Assembly (NCBI GenBank): GCA_964444825.1
Contig: CAYUIS010000003.1
Span: 5,837-69,836, forward strand
DNA: 64,000 nt
Reading direction: 5' to 3'
Source: CAYUIS01 sp964444825
GTDB taxonomy: Bacteria; Chloroflexota; Anaerolineae; B4-G1
The number at the start of each line of letters is the position of its first letter. The first letter of the stretch is position 1. Below the pieces are notes generated by a model. The model was not told the origin of the DNA. It did not search any database and saw only the letters and a list, made by a program, of their open reading frames with translations. Positions 17,177-24,696 of the stretch are shown piece by piece. The position numbers were made by a program, and so were the translations under genes.

Positions 17177-17644
17177 ATGGCTGTTTTCACTGCCGCCCAA
17201 GCACTTGAAATGGCAATGGAAATCGAAAAGAACGGCGAGGTCTTTTACCTTGCCGCCGCCGAGAAGGTCGACGACTCCGAAGTCAAAACCCTGTTCAAAG
17301 ACCTTGCCATCCAGGAACAGGGACACTACCAGATATTCCAGAAAATGTTGGGAGCGGTAGAACCAGCTCCTGATCTACCTGCGGCTGAGTTCGACCAGTA
17401 CGATTCCTACATCCAGGTCGCCCTGGAGAACGCACTGTTCGCTGGACCAGACAAGGCTCTAGCGATGGCGGAGCAGGCCGCGGATCGAGAGACAGGGCTG
17501 CGGGCGGCGCTAGGCTTTGAGAAGGACACGATGCTGTTCTTCTATGACGTGCGTGAGATGGTGGCCGAATCAGACCGAGAGGCCATCTCCAACGTCATTC
17601 GGGAGGAGAAGAAACACATGCGTCGGCTGGCCAAGATGCTGTAG
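17177..17644 (+). CDS. ferritin-like (rubrerythrin-family) diiron protein
   Basis: 155 residues behind AAGGAGG. A single ferritin-like domain with EIEKNGEVFYLAAAEKV, LAIQEQGHYQIFQKML and a C-terminal IREEKKHMRRLAKML helix; the ExxH pairs support a diiron site. It lacks both a rubredoxin domain and an encapsulin targeting tail, so it should be soluble in the cytoplasm. Possible peroxidase or iron buffer working with the neighbouring shell system. Confidence 0.85.
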   Translation: MAVFTAAQALEMAMEIEKNGEVFYLAAAEKVDDSEVKTLFKDLAIQEQGHYQIFQKMLGAVEPAPDLPAAEFDQYDSYIQVALENALFAGPDKALAMAEQAADRETGLRAALGFEKDTMLFFYDVREMVAESDREAISNVIREEKKHMRRLAKML

Positions 17645-17658
17645 AGGCCAATATACCT

Positions 17659-18861
17659 ATGCGTCCCATTGAGATTACACCCGGCATATACTGGATCGGC
17701 GTCAATGATCGCACCACCGACCTCTTTGAGGGACTGTGGCCCATTACGCAGGAAGGCGTCTCCTACAATTCGTATCTGATTGACGATGAAAAGAAAGCCA
17801 TCATAGACCTGTCCAAAGCCCTAAAGACGGACGAGTTCTTTGATCAGATCGATCAGGTCACCGACATCTCTCAGTTGGACTATATCATCATCAACCATAT
17901 GGAGCCAGACCACTCTGGCGTCTTGCGCACGCTGTTGAGAATAGCTCCCCAGGTAACTATCTTGGGCACCCAAAAGACCCGCTCGATGCTCGAATCATTC
18001 TACGGCATCACCAGCGGCGTTGAGGTCGTCCAAGACGGGGACACCCTCCAGTTGGGTCGACATAGCCTCAAGTTTGTCTACGCACCCTTCGTGCACTGGC
18101 CCGAGACGATGATGACGTATGAAACCAGCCAGGAGATACTGTTCTCCTGTGACGCTTTCGGCAGCTATGGTGCCTTGCGAGGCAGTATTTTTGACGATGA
18201 GTATGACGATCCCGAGTTCTATGAGCAGGAGGCGCTACGCTACTATGTCAACATCGTGTCCGTCTTTAGCAAGCCGGTTCTGAAAGCGATTGAGAAACTG
18301 GCCAACGTACCGGTCTCCATTATCGCTCCTTCCCACGGCCTCGTCTGGCGGGCGAATCCACAGCGTATCGTCGAGCTCTACAAACAATGGGCGGAGTATG
18401 CCACAGGCCCCACAGAATTGGGCGTCACGCTGATCTACGGCTCGATGTACGGCAACACTGAGAAGATGATGAACGCCATAGCACACGGCATCTCTCAGGA
18501 GAGCGTACCGCTGGCTATCTTTGACGTAAACCACACGCACGTCAGTTACATTCTACCTTCTATGTGGACGCAGCGAGGGGTGATGGTAGGTGCACCCACG
18601 TACGAAGGATCGCTCTTTCCCCCGATGGCCCAGGTGCTGACTATGGCCGCCACCAAGCGAGTTCGTAACAAGCAAGTGGCTCGCTTTGGAAGCTATGGAT
18701 GGAGCGGAGGCGCGCAGCGTCACTTTGAGCGGCTGATCGAGCCGCTGCAGTGGGAGCTGACGGAATCGTTCGAGTTTGTCGGCAGCCCGTCAAACGAGGA
18801 TCTGAGACATGGCGAAGAGTTCGGAGCCAGGTTTGCGAGGATTCTGAAAGACACTGATTGA
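17659..18861 (+). CDS. fprA: flavodiiron protein (A-type flavoprotein, oxygen reductase)
   Basis: 400 residues. The N-terminal MBL-like domain holds the diiron ligands in IINHMEPDHSGVL (HxExDH) and later HWPETMMTY, SCDAFGSYG and IAPSHGLVWR. The C-terminal flavodoxin domain starts at LIYGSMYGNTEKMM and has the FMN loops VGAPTYEGSLFP and GSYGWSGGA. It reduces oxygen to water, or nitric oxide to nitrous oxide, taking electrons from rubredoxin. The small rubredoxin-like gene 17 bases downstream is a probable partner. No fused rubredoxin domain. Confidence 0.95.
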   Translation: MRPIEITPGIYWIGVNDRTTDLFEGLWPITQEGVSYNSYLIDDEKKAIIDLSKALKTDEFFDQIDQVTDISQLDYIIINHMEPDHSGVLRTLLRIAPQVTILGTQKTRSMLESFYGITSGVEVVQDGDTLQLGRHSLKFVYAPFVHWPETMMTYETSQEILFSCDAFGSYGALRGSIFDDEYDDPEFYEQEALRYYVNIVSVFSKPVLKAIEKLANVPVSIIAPSHGLVWRANPQRIVELYKQWAEYATGPTELGVTLIYGSMYGNTEKMMNAIAHGISQESVPLAIFDVNHTHVSYILPSMWTQRGVMVGAPTYEGSLFPPMAQVLTMAATKRVRNKQVARFGSYGWSGGAQRHFERLIEPLQWELTESFEFVGSPSNEDLRHGEEFGARFARILKDTD

Positions 18862-18878
18862 TATTCTAGGAGGAACCA

Positions 18879-19055
18879 ATGGCACAGATGGAGAACTGGT
18901 GGAAGTGCTCTGAATGCGGATATACCCTTCAGGCCCCCACCCCACCCGAGGTTTGCCCTAGCTGCAAAGAGAAATGTATCTTTGTCGATGCCACGTGTTA
19001 CACTCCCGAGTGTGGAGGACCGGGCAACATCGATCCTCAGATCGCACAAAAGTAG
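18879..19055 (+). CDS. small rubredoxin-like protein
   Basis: 58 residues behind CTAGGAGG. The rubredoxin-like site is WWKCSECGYTLQAPTPPEVC followed by PSC, i.e. CxxC and CPxC with a shorter connecting loop than classical rubredoxin. Three further cysteines follow (KCIFVDATCYTPECGG), an extra pattern that may bind a second metal. Same strand and close to the flavodiiron gene, so it is a likely dedicated electron donor. Confidence 0.88.
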   Translation: MAQMENWWKCSECGYTLQAPTPPEVCPSCKEKCIFVDATCYTPECGGPGNIDPQIAQK

Positions 19056-19191
19056 CGAACACGCACCATCGACGACCCAGGAGCACGCGCACGGACCAAG
19101 ATCACCGCAGTTGGAGCGCTCAGGCTGAATCATGCCCGCAGAGATAGGTCATCGCGTCCTCACCTCTCAGTCGACATAGAGGAGACAGAAT

Positions 19192-20298
19192 GTGGATAAA
19201 CAACGCATCCTGGTCGTAGATGACCATGAGCCCCTGCTGACAGCCATCCAGGGTATCCTGGAAGAAGAAGGCTATGCCGTCTTTACGGCCACTGACGGAA
19301 CAGAGGCTCTGAATATGATGGAGGAGGTCTATCCCAGCCTCATCATCGCGGATATCATGATGCCCCGTATGGATGGGTATGCTCTCTACGAAGCGATTCG
19401 CGCCCGGTCAGAGTGGATGGCTATTCCCTTCATCTTCCTCACTGCCAAGGCAGAGAGGGAGGACAAACTGAAGGGCAAAAGCCTGGGAGCAGAGGACTAT
19501 CTCACCAAACCTTTTGATCCCGAAGAACTGGTCGTGGCAGTGGGCAGCAGGCTAGGACGTGCAAGGGATATCCAGGAGGCCGCGGATGCGCAGTTCGATC
19601 ACCTCAAGCGGCAGATTGCCACTGTCCTGGGTCACGAGCTGCGCACCCCCCTTACCTATGTGCGTGGCTACACCGAACTGGCCCTGGAAGAGGCCTCTTC
19701 TACCGATGCTCTCCAGGATTTCCTCTTTGGGATCAAGCGAGGTGCTGACCGACTGAATCAATTGGTCGAGGATCTTATGATGGTGGTCCAGGTAGACACG
19801 GGACGGGCCGCCGAAGAGTACAATATGCTGGTCCACAAGCACCCGGACATAGGGATGGTGGTCAAAGCCACTATGCACCGATTCAGGGAGCAGGCACAGG
19901 AACTCGGCGTAGCACTGGAATTCAAGGGAGAGTCAGACCTACCCCTGGTTTTGGTGCACGAGCCGTATTTTATGAATGCTCTAGGGAGGCTCATTGACAA
20001 CGGCATCAAGTTCTCCCAAGGTGAAGGGAGCAAAGTCACAATCAGTGCTCGAGCCACGGAGGAATGGGTAGAGATCAGTGTGGCTGATCAGGGAATAGGC
20101 ATTGCGCCCAAAGAACTTGAGCACATTTTTGAACGGTTCCGACAGATCGACCGAGACAGGATGGAGCAGCAGGGTTCCGGGTTGGGACTGGCGCTTGCCA
20201 CCGAGCTAATCCGGCTCCACGAAGGTGAGATCACTGTGGAAAGCGAACCAGGCAAGGGAAGTACCTTTACCATCCGATTACCCATAGCTGAAAACTAA
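19192..20298 (+). CDS. receiver-histidine kinase hybrid sensor
   Basis: 368 residues, GTG start at 19192 behind GAGGAGA. Receiver domain 1-120: ILVVDDHEP, phosphoacceptor Asp in LIIADIMMPRMDGYAL, and conserved Thr/Lys in FLTAKAE and YLTKPFDP. A HisKA helix follows with the phosphorylated His in VLGHELRTPLTYVRGY, then the HATPase domain with LIDNGIKFS (N box), VADQGIGIA (G1) and GSGLGLAL (G2). No membrane segment, so it is a soluble relay. No separate output regulator is adjacent. Confidence 0.9.
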   Translation: MDKQRILVVDDHEPLLTAIQGILEEEGYAVFTATDGTEALNMMEEVYPSLIIADIMMPRMDGYALYEAIRARSEWMAIPFIFLTAKAEREDKLKGKSLGAEDYLTKPFDPEELVVAVGSRLGRARDIQEAADAQFDHLKRQIATVLGHELRTPLTYVRGYTELALEEASSTDALQDFLFGIKRGADRLNQLVEDLMMVVQVDTGRAAEEYNMLVHKHPDIGMVVKATMHRFREQAQELGVALEFKGESDLPLVLVHEPYFMNALGRLIDNGIKFSQGEGSKVTISARATEEWVEISVADQGIGIAPKELEHIFERFRQIDRDRMEQQGSGLGLALATELIRLHEGEITVESEPGKGSTFTIRLPIAEN

Positions 20299-20323
20299 CC
20301 AGGTTAAGGGTGCTCGACAACCA

Positions 20324-20353
20324 TCGGCAGCCAGCCACGTGGCTGACTGCCGA
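20324..20353 (+). terminator. hairpin between the kinase and glutaredoxin genes
   Basis: TCGGCAG (20324-20330) pairs with CTGCCGA (20347-20353), enclosing the perfect palindrome CAGCCACGTGGCTG. The stem is strong but is followed by CTATTAC rather than a U-run. It is therefore a weak or Rho-assisted terminator, or a processing site, at best. Confidence 0.4.
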
Positions 20354-20382
20354 CTATTACACAGACGTACAAGGAGGTATTT

Positions 20383-20673
20383 ATGTCAGAGGCAAAGGGG
20401 CACATAGAAGGATCCCAGGGAGATCGACGCACCGTGTTCTATGGATTATCTACCTGCATCTGGTGCAAACGAACGCGCCAGTTCCTAGAAGACCAGCAGG
20501 TGGAATTCGACTATATTTACGTGGACAAGCTGAAGGGTGAGGAGAGAGAGGAAGCAGTCGAGGAAATCAAGCGCTGGAACAAAGCCGTGTCGTTCCCGAC
20601 CATTGTAATCGATGATAAGGAATGCGTCATAGGGTACAAACCTGAGGAGATCAAAAAGGCACTAGGACTGTGA
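20383..20673 (+). CDS. glutaredoxin-like protein
   Basis: 96 residues behind AAGGAGG. Thioredoxin-fold glutaredoxin with active site STCIWCKRTRQFL (CxxC), the cis-proline segment VSFPTIVIDD and the C-terminal GYKPEEIKKAL helix. An extra 15-residue polar N-terminus precedes the fold. Only 3 bases separate it from the ferredoxin:thioredoxin reductase gene, which strongly suggests it is the reductase's disulfide substrate. Confidence 0.9.
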   Translation: MSEAKGHIEGSQGDRRTVFYGLSTCIWCKRTRQFLEDQQVEFDYIYVDKLKGEEREEAVEEIKRWNKAVSFPTIVIDDKECVIGYKPEEIKKALGL

Positions 20674-20676
20674 ACT

Positions 20677-21036
20677 ATGAGTGAAGAAATCACCATCCCC
20701 CCTGATAGAGTAGACCGAGTCTACGAGAATCTGGACAAGTGGGCAGAGTCGACCGGGTATCATCTCAATCCTGACCAAGAGTTTACCCGGCAACTGGTGG
20801 AAGGATTGCTCATCAATCGGCAGCGATACGGCTACCAGTCCTGTCCCTGCCGACTGGCATCGGGAGACAAGGACAGGGACAAAGACATCGTCTGCCCCTG
20901 CGCGTACCGCGATCCCGACCTGGAAGACTGGGGAGCCTGCTACTGCGCCCTATATGTCTCGGATGAGGTCCTGCAAGGCGAACGTACGGTTCAGCCGATC
21001 CCGGAACGGCGGCCAGTGGAGAAGCAATTCCCGTAA
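20677..21036 (+). CDS. ferredoxin:thioredoxin reductase catalytic subunit
   Basis: 119 residues. It contains the FTR beta-chain cysteine pattern: SCPCRLASG, IVCPCAYRD and GACYCALYV, supplying the 4Fe-4S ligands and the redox-active disulfide. The family passes electrons from reduced ferredoxin to a disulfide of a thioredoxin or glutaredoxin. No variable (alpha) subunit is encoded nearby, as is usual in non-phototrophs. Coupling to the adjacent glutaredoxin gives a ferredoxin-driven thiol system. Confidence 0.92.
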   Translation: MSEEITIPPDRVDRVYENLDKWAESTGYHLNPDQEFTRQLVEGLLINRQRYGYQSCPCRLASGDKDRDKDIVCPCAYRDPDLEDWGACYCALYVSDEVLQGERTVQPIPERRPVEKQFP

Positions 21037-21232
21037 GCAGCGCCCACACAAGCATCCGCCAGACGTTCATCCGGCCACGTCCTTACAATCTGATCGTTTA
21101 GGTCAGGCACCGTACAGACGCCTGTCTAACTCGGATGTGTGCAGACGACCTGCAGGCACAGTCTTTGTGCCGCCCTAGTCGACTGAGAAGCAGCCTATCG
21201 AGAATCAGGCGCTCTATTTCCGGAGGTTTAGG

Positions 21233-21964
21233 TTGACAGAAAGCCGAATAGGAGACTCGTTCCAACAATCCACGAAATATCAGCGTGACAAACTGCCGGG
21301 TGGCAGGCTCGATTGGGCCAGCAAACCCGCAGGCTATAAGCGATACCCCTCCGCCCTCAAGATCGTGCTTAGTCCACCACAGGTCGACGCCGGAGCACCA
21401 ATCTGGCAAGTCCTTTTCCGCCGGCGCAGCGAGCGTCGCTTTCAAGACACACCGATCCCAGAGACTACCCTATCACAGTTGCTGTGGGCGACACAAGGAA
21501 TCACCAGAGTTGGCCAGGGTATCGGGTTTCGCACCGCCCCATCTGCTGGGGCGCTCTATCCCATAGAGACCTACTTGGTGATCCACGCAGTGGAGGGTAT
21601 CGAACCGGGCATCTACCACTACGCCGTCGATCAGCACGCGCTGGAGACGCTCAGGACAGGCGACTTTCGGACTGACATTGCCCGTGCTGCCCTTGACCAG
21701 GACATCGCCTTTTGGGCCAACGTGGTCTTTGTCTGGACAGCGGTTTTCGAGCGCTCAAAGTGGAAATACCGACAGAGAGCCTACCGCTATATCTACCTGG
21801 ATGCCGGTCACATCGCCCAAAATGTCGCGCTTGGTGCAGTAGCCCTGGGACTGGGCAGTTGCCAGATCGGGGCCCTGTATGACGACGAGGCAAACGCTCT
21901 GCTACAGGTGGATGGTGACGAGGAGAGTACCATCTATATGACAGTCGTTGGGAAACCGCGCTGA
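21233..21964 (+). CDS. SagB-type nitroreductase family oxidoreductase
   Basis: 243 residues from a TTG at 21233 preceded by CCGGAGG; no ATG suits the fold. FMN nitroreductase fold with FRRRSERRFQDTPIPETTLSQLLW, the FMN-contact TAPSAGALYPIETYLV and GAVALGLGSCQIGALYDDEA. The SagB group includes thiazole/oxazole dehydrogenases, but no cyclodehydratase or precursor peptide gene is nearby. A general flavin oxidoreductase role in redox balance is therefore more likely. Confidence 0.85.
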   Translation: MTESRIGDSFQQSTKYQRDKLPGGRLDWASKPAGYKRYPSALKIVLSPPQVDAGAPIWQVLFRRRSERRFQDTPIPETTLSQLLWATQGITRVGQGIGFRTAPSAGALYPIETYLVIHAVEGIEPGIYHYAVDQHALETLRTGDFRTDIARAALDQDIAFWANVVFVWTAVFERSKWKYRQRAYRYIYLDAGHIAQNVALGAVALGLGSCQIGALYDDEANALLQVDGDEESTIYMTVVGKPR

Positions 21965-22131
21965 GTGCCGACGGACCTGGTTTGGATCCGTAAACTGTGC
22001 CTGCAATGTGATCCGCGATCCACGTCACAACCAGCATCTCACAAGAAAAGCTCTGATGCCGAAGCGGGTAAGATCGAAACGCCAAGCACGTCTATAGCAT
22101 ATGAGGCGTCAGCACGAGTCAAGGAGAGCTA

Positions 22132-24255
22132 AACATGTAATGTTTAGTGGCGCGAACCGCGCCGAATAAATCAATTCCGCTTTTGTGGTACATTTATCCC
22201 GCATCTTGTTTGCGGGAGTAGACGTGAATATCCATATCGCACTATCAGATTGCACGTTATCAACTGAACACCAGGCCATCGTTAATGCGCTCAATAGGTT
22301 TCTGGCATTGCTACCAGACGATGACGATCCCGACGCGGCCCTCCGGCTGGCGATGGAGATACTGGAAGCCGCCGATGTGGCTCCGCAGGAAGTGCTGGCA
22401 CAGACGGCGGGCTTCACCCAATCCCGTTCAGTGCGGGCATACAAGCAAAGACTGCGGGAAGAAGGTCTGAGCGGACTGTTTGACCGTCCGATTCCAGGGC
22501 GGCCGGCAGTCACCACGCAGCCAGTGGTCGAGAGGGCGCTGCTCCAGCACATCTTGAGCGCCGTGATCGAGGAGCACGCGTTGCCTGACGACGAAGTGTT
22601 GGCCCAGCGAGTAAACCAGGAGTTGAGCATAGCGCAAGCTCCAGAAGCAGGAAGTGTGACTGCTTCAATGGTCGAGAGCATCCGCCTACGGTGGGAGGTG
22701 CGACGTCCGGTCATTGCCCAGAAGTTGCAGGCCTCGCTGTCGTCGGAGGCAGTCGAGTCGGACACGGCCCAGCTTGGGCGCACGCGGGTTGGGGGTGCCT
22801 TCATCCTGGCCATTTTGCTGGTGGAGATAGGATGGTTGAGGTTTGCCCATCTGCTGCCCATGGCCCGTGGGTATGCGGTGACGGCGACCCAATGGCTGCT
22901 GACGGCTATCTTCTCCGTCATCTACGGCATCCGGCGGGCGTTTCACCTGGACGATGTACGGGACATTGGGTTTGCCCTGCTGACCGGACGTCCACGGCCA
23001 CTCACCCACGGCACCTTCCAACACTTGTTGCGCGCCATAGCGGCGGAGGATGCAGAGCGGTTCTACCAGGCCACGGCTGAGCAAGAAGTCCAAGCGTTGG
23101 GGAATGGGACGCGCCGCATCAGCCTGGATGGGCACAACTTGCCGCGCTGGACGCGCTTGGTGGACCTGGTCAAAGGCAAGATTGGCAACACGGGCCGCAT
23201 TCTCAAGGCGGACGAGTTGGTGTTAGCCTACGATCTGGATGCGCTCCGCTGGCTGGGCTTGCGGGTCTATCAAGGGACCAAGAAGCTGAGCAAAGGCTTG
23301 ATCGAGATCGTGCGCGAGTTGCTCAAGCACCGAGGGACGCTCGATGGTCTGCTGCGCTTGTTCTTCGACAAAGGGGGCTACAGTGGGCAGAACTTCCGGG
23401 CGCTGGCTGATGAACCAGCTGTCCATTTCTACACACCAGCGGTGCGGTATCCAGGCAGTGTGACCCAGTGGGAGCAACTGCAGGAGACCGACTTTGATTC
23501 AGAACCGTTCGTCTTCGACAAGCACGCAGACCTACCCGAGGAAGAACGGCCCGCCTATCGCCTGGCTGACACGGAGATGACGATCAACGTGTGGGAGAAG
23601 CAGAAGGTGGTGGACACCATTACGCTACGGGCTATCATCGTCCACGACCCCCAAGGAAAGAAGCCAGCCGAGCGCTGGCCGGTGGTCCTGCTCACCGATG
23701 ACCGCCAGATCGAGGCCAGGGATTTGCTCAACGAGTTTGGTGACCATTGGGGCCAGGAGTTTGGGCATCGAATTGGCAAACACGACCTGTACCTGGACAT
23801 CCTGCCACAAGGGTATGTGCTAAAAACCCAACGAGACAAGCAGGGACGACTGCACCGCGAGGTCGAGTACGATCAAACGGCCCTTTTCCTGTCCGCTTGG
23901 CTGCGTTGCCTGGTGTTCAACCTGATGAGCTGCTTTGCCCAAGCATTGGGAGGAGAGTACGCCAAGATGTGGGCTGGAACCTTGCTGAGAAAGTTCATAC
24001 GCCGTCCGGCGACCCTGTATTTGATTGATAAAGAGCTACACGTCGTCTTTGACCCCTTCCCGGGTCAAGATGAACTCCAGCCATTGCTGGACAAGCTAAA
24101 CGTCAAACGAACACCGTTGCCTTGGCTCAACAACCTAGTCGTGCAGTTCAGCATCGCCCAGGATGAGCCACTTCATCCGCTGGCGGAGCCCGAAAAGCGG
24201 AATCGACTTTTTGGAGATGGAGAGCACCAGTGAAGCTCTCTAAACATTCCATGTT
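22132..24255 (+). mobile_element. transposon-like element with 18-bp terminal inverted repeats
   Basis: Left end AACATGTAATGTTTAGTG (22132-22149) and right end CTCTAAACATTCCATGTT (24238-24255) are inverted repeats matching at 16 of 18 bases. Both ends are themselves palindromic around TAAACAT. They enclose a single transposase-like gene. No target-site duplication could be recognised in the flanks. The element separates the redox island from tRNA-His and the his operon. Confidence 0.75.
22185..24233 (+). CDS. DDE-type transposase-like protein
   Basis: Up to 682 residues from a GTG at 22185; a GTG at 22224 is an alternative start. An N-terminal helix-turn-helix-like region (SRSVRAYKQRLREEGLSGLF) precedes a hydrophobic helical segment (about 205-265). 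The likely RNase H-like core has acidic residues in ISLDGHNLPRW, LFFDKGGYSGQNF and LLNEFGDHWGQEF, which could form the DDE triad. It is complete, with no frameshift, and ends just inside the right terminal repeat. The IS family is not recognised with certainty. Confidence 0.72.
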   Translation: MVHLSRILFAGVDVNIHIALSDCTLSTEHQAIVNALNRFLALLPDDDDPDAALRLAMEILEAADVAPQEVLAQTAGFTQSRSVRAYKQRLREEGLSGLFDRPIPGRPAVTTQPVVERALLQHILSAVIEEHALPDDEVLAQRVNQELSIAQAPEAGSVTASMVESIRLRWEVRRPVIAQKLQASLSSEAVESDTAQLGRTRVGGAFILAILLVEIGWLRFAHLLPMARGYAVTATQWLLTAIFSVIYGIRRAFHLDDVRDIGFALLTGRPRPLTHGTFQHLLRAIAAEDAERFYQATAEQEVQALGNGTRRISLDGHNLPRWTRLVDLVKGKIGNTGRILKADELVLAYDLDALRWLGLRVYQGTKKLSKGLIEIVRELLKHRGTLDGLLRLFFDKGGYSGQNFRALADEPAVHFYTPAVRYPGSVTQWEQLQETDFDSEPFVFDKHADLPEEERPAYRLADTEMTINVWEKQKVVDTITLRAIIVHDPQGKKPAERWPVVLLTDDRQIEARDLLNEFGDHWGQEFGHRIGKHDLYLDILPQGYVLKTQRDKQGRLHREVEYDQTALFLSAWLRCLVFNLMSCFAQALGGEYAKMWAGTLLRKFIRRPATLYLIDKELHVVFDPFPGQDELQPLLDKLNVKRTPLPWLNNLVVQFSIAQDEPLHPLAEPEKRNRLFGDGEHQ

Positions 24256-24300
24256 ATTGTAAAGACCTTGCTAAACCTTTAGGGTCTCACCTGACAGTGT

Positions 24301-24329
24301 TTGACATTTCATCGGTTGTGTGGCATACT
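24301..24329 (+). promoter_or_regulatory. promoter for tRNA-His and probably the his operon
   Basis: TTGACA (24301-24306), a 17-bp spacer and CATACT (24324-24329). Transcription would begin near 24336, 13 nt before the tRNA. No other promoter was found between the tRNA and the his leader, so tRNA, leader and his genes may share this transcript. Confidence 0.7.
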
Positions 24330-24348
24330 ATGCACACGCCAATCCGTG

Positions 24349-24425
24349 GTGGATGTAGCTCAATTGGTTAGAGCACTGGTCTGTGGAACCAGAGGTTGCG
24401 GGTTCAAGTCCCGTCATCCACCCCA
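24349..24425 (+). tRNA. tRNA-His (anticodon GTG)
   Basis: Full cloverleaf: acceptor arms GTGGATG (24349-24355) and CATCCAC (24415-24421), D arm with AGCTCAATTGGTTAGAGC, anticodon loop CTGTGGA (anticodon GTG), and T arm GCGGGTTCAAGTCCCGT. The discriminator is C73, as in bacterial tRNA-His, followed by an encoded CCA (24423-24425). A G at 24348 can serve as the His-specific G-1. It lies 41 bases ahead of the his leader peptide and upstream of hisS. Confidence 0.97.
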
Positions 24426-24465
24426 AATCTGATACACGGCTATCACAGAACACTAGGACGAAAAG

Positions 24466-24588
24466 TTGAAGCCCGGAAAGAGCTCCTACTCAATCGCTTC
24501 AGTAACCCGCGTCCACCACCAACGAGCGTGGCGCCGTCCGCACGCGCATCACCATCATACCACCAACCACGCTCGAAGGGAGCTCTGA
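24466..24588 (+). CDS. hisL: histidine-rich leader peptide of the his operon
   Basis: A 40-codon frame begins with TTG at 24466, seven bases after AGGA, and ends with TGA at 24586; an in-frame TAG at 24454 rules out anything longer. Eight of 40 codons are His, concentrated as CAC-GCG-CAT-CAC-CAT-CAT with a further CAC nine codons before the stop. It overlaps RNA segments 1 and 2 of the attenuator, which is the arrangement needed for ribosome stalling to sense charged tRNA-His. TTG as start is the weak point. Confidence 0.7.
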   Translation: MKPGKSSYSIASVTRVHHQRAWRRPHAHHHHTTNHARREL

Positions 24589-24654
24589 TAGATCAGACTC
24601 TGCAGAGTAGATCAGCTTCTTCAAGCGTGGAACACCCCGGTGTCCGCGCTTTTT
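24524..24654 (+). promoter_or_regulatory. his attenuator with mutually exclusive hairpins
   Basis: Segment 1 GAGCGTGG (24524-24531) pairs perfectly with segment 2 CCACGCTC (24567-24574). Segment 2 (24567-24580) can instead pair with segment 3 (24617-24630) over 13 pairs including two G-U, with one mismatch. Segment 3 (24625-24636) also forms the terminator with segment 4 (24639-24649). The His-codon run lies between segments 1 and 2, and the leader stop codon just after segment 2. Stalling frees 2:3 (readthrough); fast translation masks 2 and gives 3:4 (stop). Confidence 0.78.
24625..24654 (+). terminator. attenuator terminator before hisS
   Basis: GCGTGGAACACC and GGTGTCCGCGC form a long GC-rich stem with one bulged A and a tetraloop-sized turn, followed directly by TTTTT-C-TTTT. 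It ends 42 bases before the hisS ATG. Confidence 0.85.
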
Positions 24655-24696
24655 CTTTTGCACAGCCCGGTCATAGTCACTCCAGGAGGCCAAAAG

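Noticed and set aside
21233..21964. SagB protein as part of a modified-peptide (TOMM) cluster
   Set aside because: No YcaO cyclodehydratase, E1-like partner, precursor peptide or transporter is present nearby.
22109..22921. Minus-strand gene opposite the transposase
   Set aside because: It is Ser/Ala-rich antisense of the transposase frame with no recognisable domain.
24480..24654. T-box riboswitch upstream of hisS
   Set aside because: AAGCGTGGAAC before the terminator resembles a T-box motif, but the acceptor-pairing bulge would read UGGA while tRNA-His with C73 needs UGGG, and the stem I loop does not place a His codon correctly. The three alternative stems with a His-rich leader peptide explain the region better.
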